The notes under the pieces are model-generated. The model made no database searches. It saw only the letters and a list, made by a program, of their open reading frames with translations, and was not told where the DNA came from. This document shows positions 7,479 through 16,538 of a DNA stretch of 64,000 bases, in pieces (within the stretch, counting starts at the first letter, position 1; each line of letters starts with the position of its first letter). Origin of the DNA: VRUE01 sp963702575 (lineage in GTDB: Bacteria; Actinomycetota; Thermoleophilia; Solirubrobacterales; 70-9); the NCBI GenBank assembly GCA_963702575.1, contig CAVPCU010000003.1, positions 179,607 to 243,606 on the forward strand. The letters run 5' to 3'. The position numbers were made by a program, and so were the translations under genes.

Positions 7479-8972
7479 ATGCGGCTTCGATTCTGGCTCG
7501 GATACGCCGTCGTCGCGGCGATCGCGATCGGCTCTATCGCGACGGCTCTGGTCGTCCACCACCGCGAAGCGGTGAGCTTCGAACGCACGCAGCGCGACGA
7601 GGCGACGCGCTCGGCGCGCTCGGCCGAAGCGACGGCCGCGCTTTCCGTCGGCCAGCTCGGCAGCACCGCCGCCTTCTACCAGGCGGAGAGTCGCTTCAGC
7701 CGCCACGAGTTCGAGGTGATGGCCGACTCGCTGCTGGAAACCGGCGCCCTCTCGGGTACCGCGTTCATCCAGTCCGTGCCCGCCGCGGATCGGCGTCGCT
7801 ACGAACGCAGCCACGGCTACCCGATCCTCCACCGCAGCACGCTCGGGGACCTGCGGCCGGAGGGCGCCCAGTCCACCTACTTCCCGCTGACCTATGCCGC
7901 GACCGACGTCAAGCTCGGCGTCCAGCTCCCGCTCGGCTACGACCTCGAGTCCGATCCCCTCCGCGGCAGCGACCTGACCTCCGCCCGCGACAGCGGCAGG
8001 CCGGCGGCGACGCGGGTGATCCGTTTGCCGCTCGGCGGGACCGGGATCAACGTCTTCCGCCCCGTCTACCGCGACGGGGCGCCGACCAAGACGATCGCCC
8101 AGCGCCGCGCCGCCCTGGTCGGCTTCGCCCTCGGCGCCTTCCGCCTCTCCGACCTGGTCACGGCCGCCACGGCGGCATTGCCCAACGACGTCGAATCGCA
8201 GCTGGTCGAGAACGGGACGACGGTGAGCGGCTCCCAGCTCGACCGCGCCGAAGCGGCGAGCGCTCCCTTCCGCATCGCCGACCGGACCTGGCTGCTCGTC
8301 GTCAGCGATCCCAACCAGCCGGACGTCAGCCTGCCCATCCTGATCGCGGTCGGGGGCATCTCCCTCGCGGCGCTGCTCGCCGCCCTGATCCTGGTCTGGA
8401 GCCGCAACGAACGGATGCAGGAACTGCGCCAGCAGGCCAGCCAGGACCCGCTGACCGGGCTGAACAACCGGCGGCGCTTCGAGGAGGATCTGCGGACCGA
8501 GATCGCCCGCTGTCGCCGCGAGGGCGGCGAAGGGGCGCTGCTGATGCTCGACCTCGACAGGTTCAAGCAGATCAACGACACGCTGGGCCACCCGGTGGGC
8601 GACCGCGTGATCGCCGAGATCGCCGCCGTGTTGCGGGCTCGGATGCGGATCACCGACGTGGTCGCGCGACTCGGCGGCGACGAGTTCGCGATCGTCCTGC
8701 CGCGCAGCAACGCGATCGAGGCCCGCGCCGTCGCCGAGGCGATCGCCACCGCCGTGCGCGGCCACGCCCCGCGCGAGGAGGGCGTGCCGCCGATCACGAT
8801 CAGCATCGGCATCTCGATGTTCAGCGGCAACCCCGAGCTGAACGCCGCGGCGCTGCTGGAGGAGGCCGACGCGGCGCTGTACGAGGCGAAGCGGGCCGGG
8901 CGGGACGGCGTGCGCTTCGCCGGCGAGGTCGCCGCCGCGCCGCGCCCGGAGCGCCAGGCCGACCCCGCCTGA
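7479..8972 (+). CDS. CHASE-domain diguanylate cyclase (GGDEF)
   Basis: This 497-residue inner-membrane protein would make cyclic di-GMP in response to an extracytoplasmic signal. A transmembrane helix at residues 4-26 is followed by a CHASE-like periplasmic domain (about 65-270) and a second helix near 285-308. The GGDEF domain (about 325-475) has an intact RLGGDEF active site and an RITD inhibitory I-site five residues before it, so product feedback is expected. There is no EAL domain. It stands alone between the glycosylase and bioB. Confidence 0.92.
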   Translation: MRLRFWLGYAVVAAIAIGSIATALVVHHREAVSFERTQRDEATRSARSAEATAALSVGQLGSTAAFYQAESRFSRHEFEVMADSLLETGALSGTAFIQSVPAADRRRYERSHGYPILHRSTLGDLRPEGAQSTYFPLTYAATDVKLGVQLPLGYDLESDPLRGSDLTSARDSGRPAATRVIRLPLGGTGINVFRPVYRDGAPTKTIAQRRAALVGFALGAFRLSDLVTAATAALPNDVESQLVENGTTVSGSQLDRAEAASAPFRIADRTWLLVVSDPNQPDVSLPILIAVGGISLAALLAALILVWSRNERMQELRQQASQDPLTGLNNRRRFEEDLRTEIARCRREGGEGALLMLDLDRFKQINDTLGHPVGDRVIAEIAAVLRARMRITDVVARLGGDEFAIVLPRSNAIEARAVAEAIATAVRGHAPREEGVPPITISIGISMFSGNPELNAAALLEEADAALYEAKRAGRDGVRFAGEVAAAPRPERQADPA

Positions 8973-9012
8973 TCCTCCCAGCGTCCGCTGCGGCTCCTAG
9001 CCTTGCGGCGGC

Positions 9013-10137
9013 ATGGAATCGCTCGTCACCTTCGAGGAGGCGCTGGCGCTCGGCGAGCTGAGCGACCGGCAGGAGATCGGCGAGCTGATCGAGCGCGCCT
9101 GGAAGGTGCGCGAGCAGAACTTCGGCGACTCGACCGACATGTGCTCGCTGGTCAACGCCAAGTCGGGCGGCTGCGCCGAGGACTGCGGCTTCTGCGCCCA
9201 GTCGCGCTACGCCGAGGCCGACACGCCGATGCACGCGATGATGGAGCCCGAGCAGATCCTCGAGCACGCCCGGGCGGCCGAGGCGGCGGGCGCCCATCGC
9301 TTCTGCATGGTCACCCAGGGCCAGGGCCTCTCCAAGCGCGACTTCGAGAAGATCCTCGACGGCGCCCGCCTCGTCGCCGAGCACACCAACCTGAAGCGCT
9401 GCGCCTCGATCGGCCACATGTCGGCGCAGCGGGCGAAGTCGCTGCGCGAGGCCGGCATCCAGCGCGTCCACCACAACGTCGAGTCCTCGCGCTCCTACTA
9501 CCCGGAGGTCTCGACCACGGTCCGCTACGAGGGCCGGCTGCGGACGATCGACGCGGTCAAGGAGGCCGGCCTGGAGACCTGCGTCGGCGGCATCCTCAAC
9601 CTCGGCGAGTCGCCCCGCCAGCGGGTCGAGATGGCGTTCGAGCTGGCCGAGCTGAACCCGACCTCGGTGCCGATCAACCTGCTCAACCCGCGCGAGGGGA
9701 CGAAGTTCGGCGAGCGCCCGCTGATGGACGCCTGGGACGTCGTCAAGTGGGTGGCGGTCTTCCGCCTGATCATCCCCGGCGCCCTCTTCCGCCTCTGCGG
9801 CGGCCGGGTCGAGAACCTCGGCGAGCTGCAGCCGCTGGCGGTCAAGGCCGGGCTCAACGGGGTGATGATGGGCAACTTCCTCACCACCCTCGGCGCCGAG
9901 CCCGAGGACGACCGGGCGATGTTCGAGGAGCTCGGTCTGAACGTCGCCCGTCAGCCCGACAACGGCGCCAATCCGCGCCCCGACAACCGCACCGGCTGGC
10001 TCGACGGCGAGACTCCGGCGACGCCGATCGACGAGCTGATCGACCGCCAGGACGAAGCCGACTTCTGGGACCCCTCGACCCAGCTGCGGGTAGTGAAGAA
10101 GGAGAAGAAGCCTCCCCCTTATCCGCAGGCCGCATGA
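9013..10137 (+). CDS. bioB: Biotin synthase
   Basis: This radical-SAM enzyme inserts sulphur into dethiobiotin in the last step of biotin synthesis. The [4Fe-4S] motif CAEDCGFC (CX3CX2C) is present, followed by SRSYYPEV and the NLGESPRQRVEMAFEL region typical of BioB. The 374 residues include a C-terminal tail somewhat longer than the E. coli protein. Its stop overlaps the bioF start as ATGA, making bioB-bioF-bioD a tightly packed operon. Confidence 0.96.
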   Translation: MESLVTFEEALALGELSDRQEIGELIERAWKVREQNFGDSTDMCSLVNAKSGGCAEDCGFCAQSRYAEADTPMHAMMEPEQILEHARAAEAAGAHRFCMVTQGQGLSKRDFEKILDGARLVAEHTNLKRCASIGHMSAQRAKSLREAGIQRVHHNVESSRSYYPEVSTTVRYEGRLRTIDAVKEAGLETCVGGILNLGESPRQRVEMAFELAELNPTSVPINLLNPREGTKFGERPLMDAWDVVKWVAVFRLIIPGALFRLCGGRVENLGELQPLAVKAGLNGVMMGNFLTTLGAEPEDDRAMFEELGLNVARQPDNGANPRPDNRTGWLDGETPATPIDELIDRQDEADFWDPSTQLRVVKKEKKPPPYPQAA

Positions 10138-11333
10138 CCGACGTCGCGGAGCGCTTGGAGGAGCTTCGCGAGACCGGCCTCTACCGGCGCCTGCGCCTGA
10201 TCCGCGGCTCCCAGGGGCCGTGGGTGACGCTCGACGAGCGCACCGTCCTGCTGCTCTGCTCGAACAACTACCTCGGCCTCGCCGACCATCCCCGGGTGCG
10301 CGAGGCCGCCGCGGAGGCGGCGATGCACTGGGGGGCCGGGGCCGGGGCCTCCCGCCTGATCTGCGGCAACATGGAGCCCCACCGCGAGCTGGAGGAGCGG
10401 CTGGCCGCGTTCAAGCGCTACGAGGCCGCTCTGCTCTTCGGCTCCGGCTACCTCGCCAACAGCGGTGCGATCGCGGCGCTGGCCGGCCCGGGCGAGGTCG
10501 TCTTCTCCGACGAGCTGAACCACGCCAGCATCGTCGACGGCTGCCGCCTCTCGCGGGCCGAGACCTTCGTCTACCGCCACGCCGACCTCGGCCACCTCGC
10601 CTGGGGGATGGAGCGCGCCGGCGGGCGCGGCTCGTTGATCGTCACCGACGGCGTCTTCTCGATGGACGGCGACGTCGCCCCGCTCGCCGGCCTGGTCGAG
10701 CTGGCCCGGCGCCACGGCTGCCGGCTGATGGTCGACGAGGCGCACGCCACCGGCGCCTTCGGCCCCGCCGGCCGGGGCACCGTCGCCGCCGCCGGCCTGG
10801 GCGAGGAGGTCGACCTCGTCGTCGGCACGCTCGGCAAGGCGCTCGGCTCCTACGGCGCCTACGTCTGCGCCGGCCGCGAGCTGACCGAGTACCTGCTCAA
10901 CGCCGCCCGCTCCTTCGTCTTCTCGACCGCGCCGCCGCCGCCGGCGGTTGCCGCCGCGACCACGGCGCTCGATTTGCTCGAAGCCTCCCCGCAGCTGATC
11001 GGCCGGCTGCGCGCCAACGCGGCGACGCTGCGCTCGGCGCTGGCCGGCGAGGGCTTCGGCGTCGAAGCCGGCGAGTGCCAGATCGTGCCGCTCGAGGTCG
11101 GCGATGCGCGGCGCACGATGGCCCTCTGCGAGCGCCTGCTGGAGGCCGGCGTCTTCGCCCAGGGGATCCGGCCGCCGAGCGTCCCCGAGGGCTCCTCGCG
11201 GCTGCGCTTCACGGCGATGGCCACGCACCGCACGAAGGAGCTGCGGCGGGCGGCGAAGCTGACCGGCGCCGCGGCGCGCGAGCTGGGGATCCTGGCGCCC
11301 GCGGCCACCGGGCCCTCGGCACTGGCCGCCTGA
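10134..11333 (+). CDS. bioF: 8-amino-7-oxononanoate synthase
   Basis: This PLP enzyme condenses pimeloyl-ACP/CoA with alanine. The 399-residue protein shows SNNYLGLADHP, VDEAHATGAFGP and the PLP lysine in VVGTLGKALGSYGAY, the classic alpha-oxoamine synthase set. Glycine C-acetyltransferase is similar, but the context (bioB overlapping upstream, bioD 9 bases downstream) decides for BioF. The ATG overlaps the bioB stop by four bases. Confidence 0.95.
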   Translation: MTDVAERLEELRETGLYRRLRLIRGSQGPWVTLDERTVLLLCSNNYLGLADHPRVREAAAEAAMHWGAGAGASRLICGNMEPHRELEERLAAFKRYEAALLFGSGYLANSGAIAALAGPGEVVFSDELNHASIVDGCRLSRAETFVYRHADLGHLAWGMERAGGRGSLIVTDGVFSMDGDVAPLAGLVELARRHGCRLMVDEAHATGAFGPAGRGTVAAAGLGEEVDLVVGTLGKALGSYGAYVCAGRELTEYLLNAARSFVFSTAPPPPAVAAATTALDLLEASPQLIGRLRANAATLRSALAGEGFGVEAGECQIVPLEVGDARRTMALCERLLEAGVFAQGIRPPSVPEGSSRLRFTAMATHRTKELRRAAKLTGAAARELGILAPAATGPSALAA

Positions 11334-11341
11334 GCGCACCC

Positions 11342-12040
11342 GTGCGCGGCGTTTTCGTCACCGGCACCGGCACGGACGTCGGCAAGACGGTCGTCGCCGC
11401 GGCGATCGCACGCTCGCTCGCTGCGGACGGCGAACGCGTCGCCGTCTTCAAGCCCGCCGTCACCGGCCTCGACCAGGGCGGCGAGCCCGACCACCAGCTG
11501 CTGCGGCGGGCAGCCGGCAGCGAGCAGAGCGACGAGGAGGTCGCGCCCTACCGCTACGGGCCGCCGATGTCGCCTCATCTGGCGGCTGAGCTGGCGGGCG
11601 AGGAGATCTCGCCGGAACGGCTCCTCGATGCGGCCCGCGCCGCGGCGAACGGAGCGGACGTCCTCGTCTGCGAGGGGGTCGGCGGCCTGCTGGTGCCGCT
11701 GGCGCCCGACTACTCGGTGCGCGACTTCGCCGCCGAGCTCGGCCTGCCGCTCGTCGTCGCCGCCTCGCCGGGTCTGGGGACGATCAACCACACGCTGCTG
11801 ACGATCGAGGCGGGCCGCACCGCAGGACTCGAGGTCGCAACGGTCGTCCTCACCCCGTGGCCGCGGGAGCCGGGCGGGGTCGAGCGCTCCAACCGCGCGA
11901 CGATCGCCGCCCTGGGCGAGGTCGAGATCGAGGTGCTCCCGCCACTCGACCTCACCTCCCCTACCGGCTGGCCGCCGCTAGCTCTCCCGCAAGCTCCTCG
12001 CCGCCGGGACTTGCCTCCGCCTCGGCGACCGCGACGCTGA
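11342..12040 (+). CDS. bioD: Dethiobiotin synthetase
   Basis: It closes the ureido ring using CO2 and ATP. The P-loop GTGTDVGKT follows the GTG start directly; KPAVTGLD and CEGVGGLLVPL are the other BioD signatures. At 232 residues it has a normal length, but the last 30 residues are arginine/proline-rich and unlike the family. They overlap the end of the convergent MFS gene by 80 bases. The start lies 9 bases after the bioF stop. Confidence 0.93.
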   Translation: MRGVFVTGTGTDVGKTVVAAAIARSLAADGERVAVFKPAVTGLDQGGEPDHQLLRRAAGSEQSDEEVAPYRYGPPMSPHLAAELAGEEISPERLLDAARAAANGADVLVCEGVGGLLVPLAPDYSVRDFAAELGLPLVVAASPGLGTINHTLLTIEAGRTAGLEVATVVLTPWPREPGGVERSNRATIAALGEVEIEVLPPLDLTSPTGWPPLALPQAPRRRDLPPPRRPRR

Positions 12041-13448
12041 CCCGTTTCGGCTTGGCGCGGATCGCCGCGGCGGCGATGAACGCACCGGCCAGCGTCACCG
12101 CCGCGGAGACCCACATCGCGTTGCTGAGGCCGTCGACGAACTGCTGGGGACTCGCCGTCTCGAAGCTGCTGCCGGCGGCGCCCTGGAAGATCGCGCCGGT
12201 GACGGCGACGCCGAGGCTGCCGCCGACCATGCGGAACATCGAGAGGACGCCCGAGGCTATCCCCGCTTTCTGCACCGAGACGGCGTTCATCGCGGCGCTG
12301 GTCATCGGCGACATCGTCAACGCGATGCCGATGCCGAGCAGCATGAACCCGGGCAGCAGGTCGAGGTAGCCGGAGTCGACCGCGATGCCGGTGAAGCTGT
12401 AGAGCGAGGCGGTGAGGATCAGCAGGCCGGCGACGATCAGCCAGCGCGGCCCGAAGCGATCGGCGAGCCGCCCGGACACCGGCGCCACGCCGACGATCAT
12501 CAGGGTCGAGGGCAGGAAGCGCACCCCCGCCGCCAATGGCGAGTAATGGAGGATGTCCTGCATGTAGAGGGCGAGGAAGAAGAAGACGCCGAGCATCGCG
12601 AAGGAGATGATCAGCGCGACCACGACCGCGCCGAGGAAGTTGCGGTCGGCGAAGAAGCGGAACTCGACCATCGGCGCCTTGACCCGGTTCTCGACCGCGA
12701 CGAAGGCGAAGCCGCCAAGCACCGCGCCGGCCAGCAGGCCGACGATCGCCGGCGAGCCCCAGCCCCAGGCGTTGCCCTCGACCAGGGCGAGGATGAGCGC
12801 CGTGAGCGCGGCCGTCAGCGTCGCCACGCCGAGGTAGTCGACCTCGCGGCCGACGGTCGTGTCGCGCGACTCGCGCACCGCGAACAGGGTCGCGGTGACG
12901 GCGCCGACCGCGACCGGGATGTTGAGGTAGAAGATCGCCCGCCAGCTGACGTGCTCGGTGAGGAAGCCGCCGAGCACCGGGCCGACCGCCAGAGCCAGAG
13001 CCGAGACCCCCGCCCAGGTCCCCATCGCCTTGCCGCGCTCGTGGGCCGGGAAGGCGTTGGTGATGATCGAGAGCGTGCCCGGCATCATCAGCGCCGCGCC
13101 GACGCCCTGGACGACGCGGCTGATCACCAGGTCGGTCTCGCCGGCGGCCAACCCGGCCGTCGCCGAGGAGAGGGCGAAGACGACGACGCCGATCAGGAAC
13201 ATGCGGCGGCGGCCGAAGATGTCGCCGAGCCGCCCGCCGGTCGCCAGCAGCACCGCGAAGGAGAGCGTGTAGCCGTTGATCGTCCACTCGAGGCCTGAGA
13301 TCGAGGCGCCGAGGTCGCGCTGGATCGAGGGCAGGGCGACGTTCACGACCGTGTTGTCGAGCATGATCATGAACAGCGCGAAGCACATCGCCCCGAGCGT
13401 CCACCACTTGCGGTTGTCGTCGGTGATCAGGTGGCGGTAACGGGTCAA
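11961..13448 (-). CDS. DHA2-family MFS drug efflux transporter (EmrB/QacA-like)
   Basis: This 495-residue membrane protein has about 14 hydrophobic segments, as in the DHA2 family. Motif C-like and antiporter motifs are visible (LDNTVVNVALPSIQ, GGRLGDIFGRRRMF, AVGPVLGGFL). It should export drugs or toxic metabolites by proton antiport. The TTG start overlaps the stop of marR as TTGA, so the pair is translationally coupled and the transporter is probably controlled by its MarR partner. Substrate unknown. Confidence 0.92.
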   Translation of the reverse strand: MTRYRHLITDDNRKWWTLGAMCFALFMIMLDNTVVNVALPSIQRDLGASISGLEWTINGYTLSFAVLLATGGRLGDIFGRRRMFLIGVVVFALSSATAGLAAGETDLVISRVVQGVGAALMMPGTLSIITNAFPAHERGKAMGTWAGVSALALAVGPVLGGFLTEHVSWRAIFYLNIPVAVGAVTATLFAVRESRDTTVGREVDYLGVATLTAALTALILALVEGNAWGWGSPAIVGLLAGAVLGGFAFVAVENRVKAPMVEFRFFADRNFLGAVVVALIISFAMLGVFFFLALYMQDILHYSPLAAGVRFLPSTLMIVGVAPVSGRLADRFGPRWLIVAGLLILTASLYSFTGIAVDSGYLDLLPGFMLLGIGIALTMSPMTSAAMNAVSVQKAGIASGVLSMFRMVGGSLGVAVTGAIFQGAAGSSFETASPQQFVDGLSNAMWVSAAVTLAGAFIAAAAIRAKPKRVSVAVAEAEASPGGEELAGELAAASR

Positions 13449-13975
13449 GCTGGTCCAACCTCCTTCAGGTGGCGATAGGCGTCGGCGATGTCCTCGCGGT
13501 CCATCAGCGCGTCGATCGCGGCGTCGAGCTTGCGGCGCTGGGGGGTGCTGAGGCCGGCGGCGAAGGCCTCCATCCCGGCCTGGCGCACGACCAGCAGGGT
13601 CTCGGCGAGCTTCTTGCCCTTGGCGGTGATCGCGACGCGACGGACGCGGCGATCCTCGGCGTCCTCGACCCGGGTTGCGAGACGCTTCTTCACCAGGGCG
13701 TCGACCGCCCTGCTCATCGAGGGCACCGAGACGCCGAGGGTCTCGGCCAGGTCGCTTACCTGGCGTGGCTCGGTCTCCTCGCCGAGGCCGCCCAGCTCGA
13801 GCAGCGCCTTGCACTGCGTCATCGAGAGGCCCGACTCCTCGATCACCCGAAGCTGGTTGCCGCGGTCGTAGAGGAAGACGTGGCGCATCAACGCGCTCAG
13901 CCGCGCCGCGGTGTCCTGCGCGGCGGCGCTCGCCTCAGGTTTCTCCGCCAGGGCTGCGATCTTGCTCGCTTGCAT
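13445..13975 (-). CDS. MarR-family transcriptional regulator
   Basis: The 176-residue winged-helix repressor has the DNA-recognition helix around VSDLAETLGVSVPSMSRAVDALVKK and the beta wing around RVEDAEDRRVRRVAITAKG. It lies upstream of, and overlaps, the DHA2 transporter, the common marR-efflux arrangement. ATG at 13975 is preferred to a TTG two codons earlier. Three half-sites of one operator lie immediately upstream, suggesting autoregulation with release by the transporter's substrate. Confidence 0.92.
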   Translation of the reverse strand: MQASKIAALAEKPEASAAAQDTAARLSALMRHVFLYDRGNQLRVIEESGLSMTQCKALLELGGLGEETEPRQVSDLAETLGVSVPSMSRAVDALVKKRLATRVEDAEDRRVRRVAITAKGKKLAETLLVVRQAGMEAFAAGLSTPQRRKLDAAIDALMDREDIADAYRHLKEVGPA

Positions 13976-13979
13976 GCCC

Positions 13980-14024
13980 AAAATAATTGCAGATACGCAA
14001 CTATTTCTCCATCGAAATAGTTGC
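13980..14024. promoter_or_regulatory. Probable MarR operator (three half-sites)
   Basis: A perfect 10-bp inverted repeat, GCAACTATTT-(8)-AAATAGTTGC, occupies 13997-14024. A third half-site, AAATAATTGC at 13981-13990, pairs with the central one at 9 of 10 positions and a 6-bp spacer. The sites lie 5 to 50 bases upstream of the marR ATG in unusually AT-rich DNA, as expected for an autoregulated MarR promoter. Confidence 0.7.
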
Positions 14025-14038
14025 TTGAGTGACCTATG

Positions 14039-15312
14039 TCACGCTGGATGCTCCGACTCGCCCCGGTAGGGGCCCGGCTTCGGCCGCGGAGCGCCGCCGG
14101 GGAGGGCGAGCCGGAGGATCGTCCTCTGGACCATGCCGAGCTGCTGCCCGAACGGCCCGCTGTTGTAAGGGAGGCCGTAGCGCTCGCAGATCTGCTTGAC
14201 CTGCGGTGCGATCTCGGCGTAGCGGGTACTCGGCATGTCGGGGAAGAGGTGGTGCTCGACCTGGTAGCCGAGGTTGCCGCTGACGACGTGGAAGAGGGCG
14301 CTGCCCTCGATGTTCGCGGCGCCGGCAAGCTGGCGCACGTACCAGCCGCCGCGGCTCTCGTCCTCGACCTCCTCGGGCCTGAAGGTGTAGGTCTGGTCTG
14401 GGAAGTGGCCGCAGAAGATGATCGCGTAGGCCCAGACGTTGCGGACTACGTTGGCGGTGGCGTCCGCGGACGCGGTGGATCGGTAGGCGCCGGCGCCGCC
14501 ACGCAGGGCCGCCTCGAGAACGCGGCTCAGGCCACCGCGGCGCCTGCGACCGAGGAGATTGCGACGCTTCTTGCGACCACCGCCGCCCCGGCGTGCCTCG
14601 ACCGCGGCGTCGAGGGCGGCCATCGCCAGGCCGCTCAAGAGCGGCCAGGCGATGTAGTCCTTGACGATCTGGCTCTTCGCCTTCTCGCGGATGCCCGCCA
14701 GCTCGCGCTTGACCTGGGCCTTCGATTTCTTGCCGGTCCGTATCGCCTCGAAGTCGAGATCGTGCAACGCCACCCCCCACTCGAAGAACGCCGCCAGCAC
14801 GAGGTTGTAGAACGGCTGGAGGAGATAGACCGGATGCCACTTCTGGCCCGGGTCGATCCGCATGATCTCGTAACCGAGGTCCTTGTCCTTGCCGAGGATG
14901 TTGGTGAAGGTGTGGTGGACGTAGTTGTGGGAGTGCTTCCAGGCCTCGGAGGTCGAAGCGGTGTCCCAGTCCCAGGTCGAGGAGTTGATCTGGGGATCGT
15001 TCATCCAGTCCCACTGGCCGTGCAGGACGTTGTGGCCGATCTCCATGTTCTCGAGGATCTTCGCCATCGAGAGCGTCGCCGTCCCGGCCACCCAGGCCGG
15101 CCGGTAGCGCGAGGCGAGCAGCAGCACCCGACCCAGCACCGCGAGGCGGCGCTGCATCGCGATCATGCTCTCGATGTAGCGGCGATCGCGAGTCGCCGAG
15201 CTCGGCGAAGACCCGGTCTTTGATCGCGTCGAACTCGCGCCCCAGCTCCTCCAGCCGCTCGCTCGGAGAGGTGGCTGAGCGGGCTGGCGGCCTCGGTGGT
15301 CGTTGCGGTCAT
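14039..15312 (-). CDS. Fatty acid desaturase, N-terminal part frameshifted
   Basis: This is a membrane di-iron acyl desaturase with histidine boxes HNVLHGQ, HSHNYVHH and QVEHHLFP. The main frame (14039-15166) holds the catalytic part. The start ATG (15312) and the segment LSERLEELGREFDAIKDRVFAELGD lie in two other frames. A duplicated 4-base unit at 15257-15264 and one extra base near 15191 break the frame. Removing both restores one protein of about 420 residues. The reductase gene ends 19 bases upstream, so electrons probably come from it. The indels may be sequencing errors. Confidence 0.82.
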
Positions 15313-15331
15313 CGTCTGCCTTTCGGTTGTC

Positions 15332-16421
15332 TCAAAGTGCGATCTCGATCGGTCCCTCGGGTGCGTTCACGCAGGTGCGGATCATTTCCCCCTCGTTGCC
15401 GTGAACCTCGCCGGTGCGCAGGTCGCGGACCTCACCCGCGCAGAGCTTTCCGACGCAGGTGTGGCAGATGCCCATCCGGCAGCCGAAAGGAAGGACGGCG
15501 CCGGCCTCCTCGCCGCCGATCAGGATCGGCGTGGCGCCGTCGCACTCGGCCTCGACCCCGCTCTTGGCGAAGCGGACGCTGCCGCCCTCTCCGCCGCCGG
15601 GGTCGCCGCCGATCATCGGCTGGAAGCGCTCGATGCAGAGCTGCTCCGCGACTCCCTCCCCCTGCCAGTGCTCGCTCATCGCGTCGAGCATCTCGCCCGG
15701 CCCCGAGAGGAAGGCACGGCGCCCGCGCCAGTCCGGGCAGAGCTCGTCGAGGTCGCCGGGGGCGATGCGTCCCTGCTCGCCGGTGATCCGCAGCCGCAGG
15801 CGGTAGCCCGGGATGGGCCTCGTCGATCTCGCGCAGGCGGTCGGCGAAGATCACGTCGCTTGCGGTGCGGGCGGAGTGGATGTGGGCCACGTCGCGCACC
15901 GCCCCGGCGCGAGCGAGGCTGCGCAGCATGCTCATGATCGGGGTGATACCGCTGCCGGCGCTGATGAAGAGCAGCTTGGTCGGCGGCAGCTCGGGCAGGA
16001 CGAAGGTCCCTTCCACACCGCCGAGCCTGACCACGTCGCCCGGCCTGGCCTGGCGGACCAGGTAGGGCGAGACCTTGCCCGAGTCGACCAGCTTCGGCGT
16101 GATGCTGATGCACCCGTCCGGGCGGTCGGGCTCCGAGGTGAGCGAGTAGGCGCGCCAGTGGTGCACGCCGTCGATGACGACGCCAATCCGCAGGTACTGG
16201 CCGGGCCGGTGGCCAGTCCACTCGAAGCCGGGGCGGATCAGCACGGTGACGGTGTCCCCGGTCTCCTCGTCGATCCGTTCGATCCGCCCGCGCAGCTCGC
16301 GGGTCGACCAGAGCGGGTTGATCAGTTCGAGGTAGTCGTCCGGCAGCAGCGGGCTGAAGAGCGGACCGGACGGCATGCAGGGCCCGGCGCCTCGCGGGAG
16401 AGACCTGCGGGGTAGCTCCAC
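15332..16421 (-). CDS. Flavodoxin/ferredoxin reductase with 2Fe-2S domain, one frameshift
   Basis: The protein joins an FAD domain (RPGQYLRIGV, RAYSLTSEP), an NAD(P)H domain (LFISAGSGITPIMSMLRSL) and a C-terminal plant-type ferredoxin (CRMGICHTCVGKLC with a later RTCVNAP). This is the layout of reductases that feed acyl desaturases and ring hydroxylases. A single extra G in the run at 15807-15812 breaks the frame after REIDEAHPG; deleting it continues YRLRLRITGEQGR. The first ATG (16421) or the one at 16376 could be the start. The desaturase follows after 19 bases. Confidence 0.85.
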
Positions 16422-16444
16422 GCTCAGCCATTCGATCTCATTCT

Positions 16445-16470
16445 ACATCGTTTGATGTCACATTCTGTGA
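16445..16470. promoter_or_regulatory. Palindromic operator candidates between reductase and bioA
   Basis: Two adjoining palindromes, ACATC-GTTT-GATGT (16445-16458) and TCACA-TTC-TGTGA (16458-16470), lie between the divergent reductase and bioA genes. They could bind a TetR- or GntR-type regulator of the desaturase operon. They do not match the known BioR, BioQ or BirA operators as I know them. Confidence 0.4.
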
Positions 16471-16538
16471 AGTGGCGCACGTTGGACACGTTGGCTGAGG
16501 GTTACCCGCCGCGGCGCGGTCTATGGTTGGCTCGGGCG

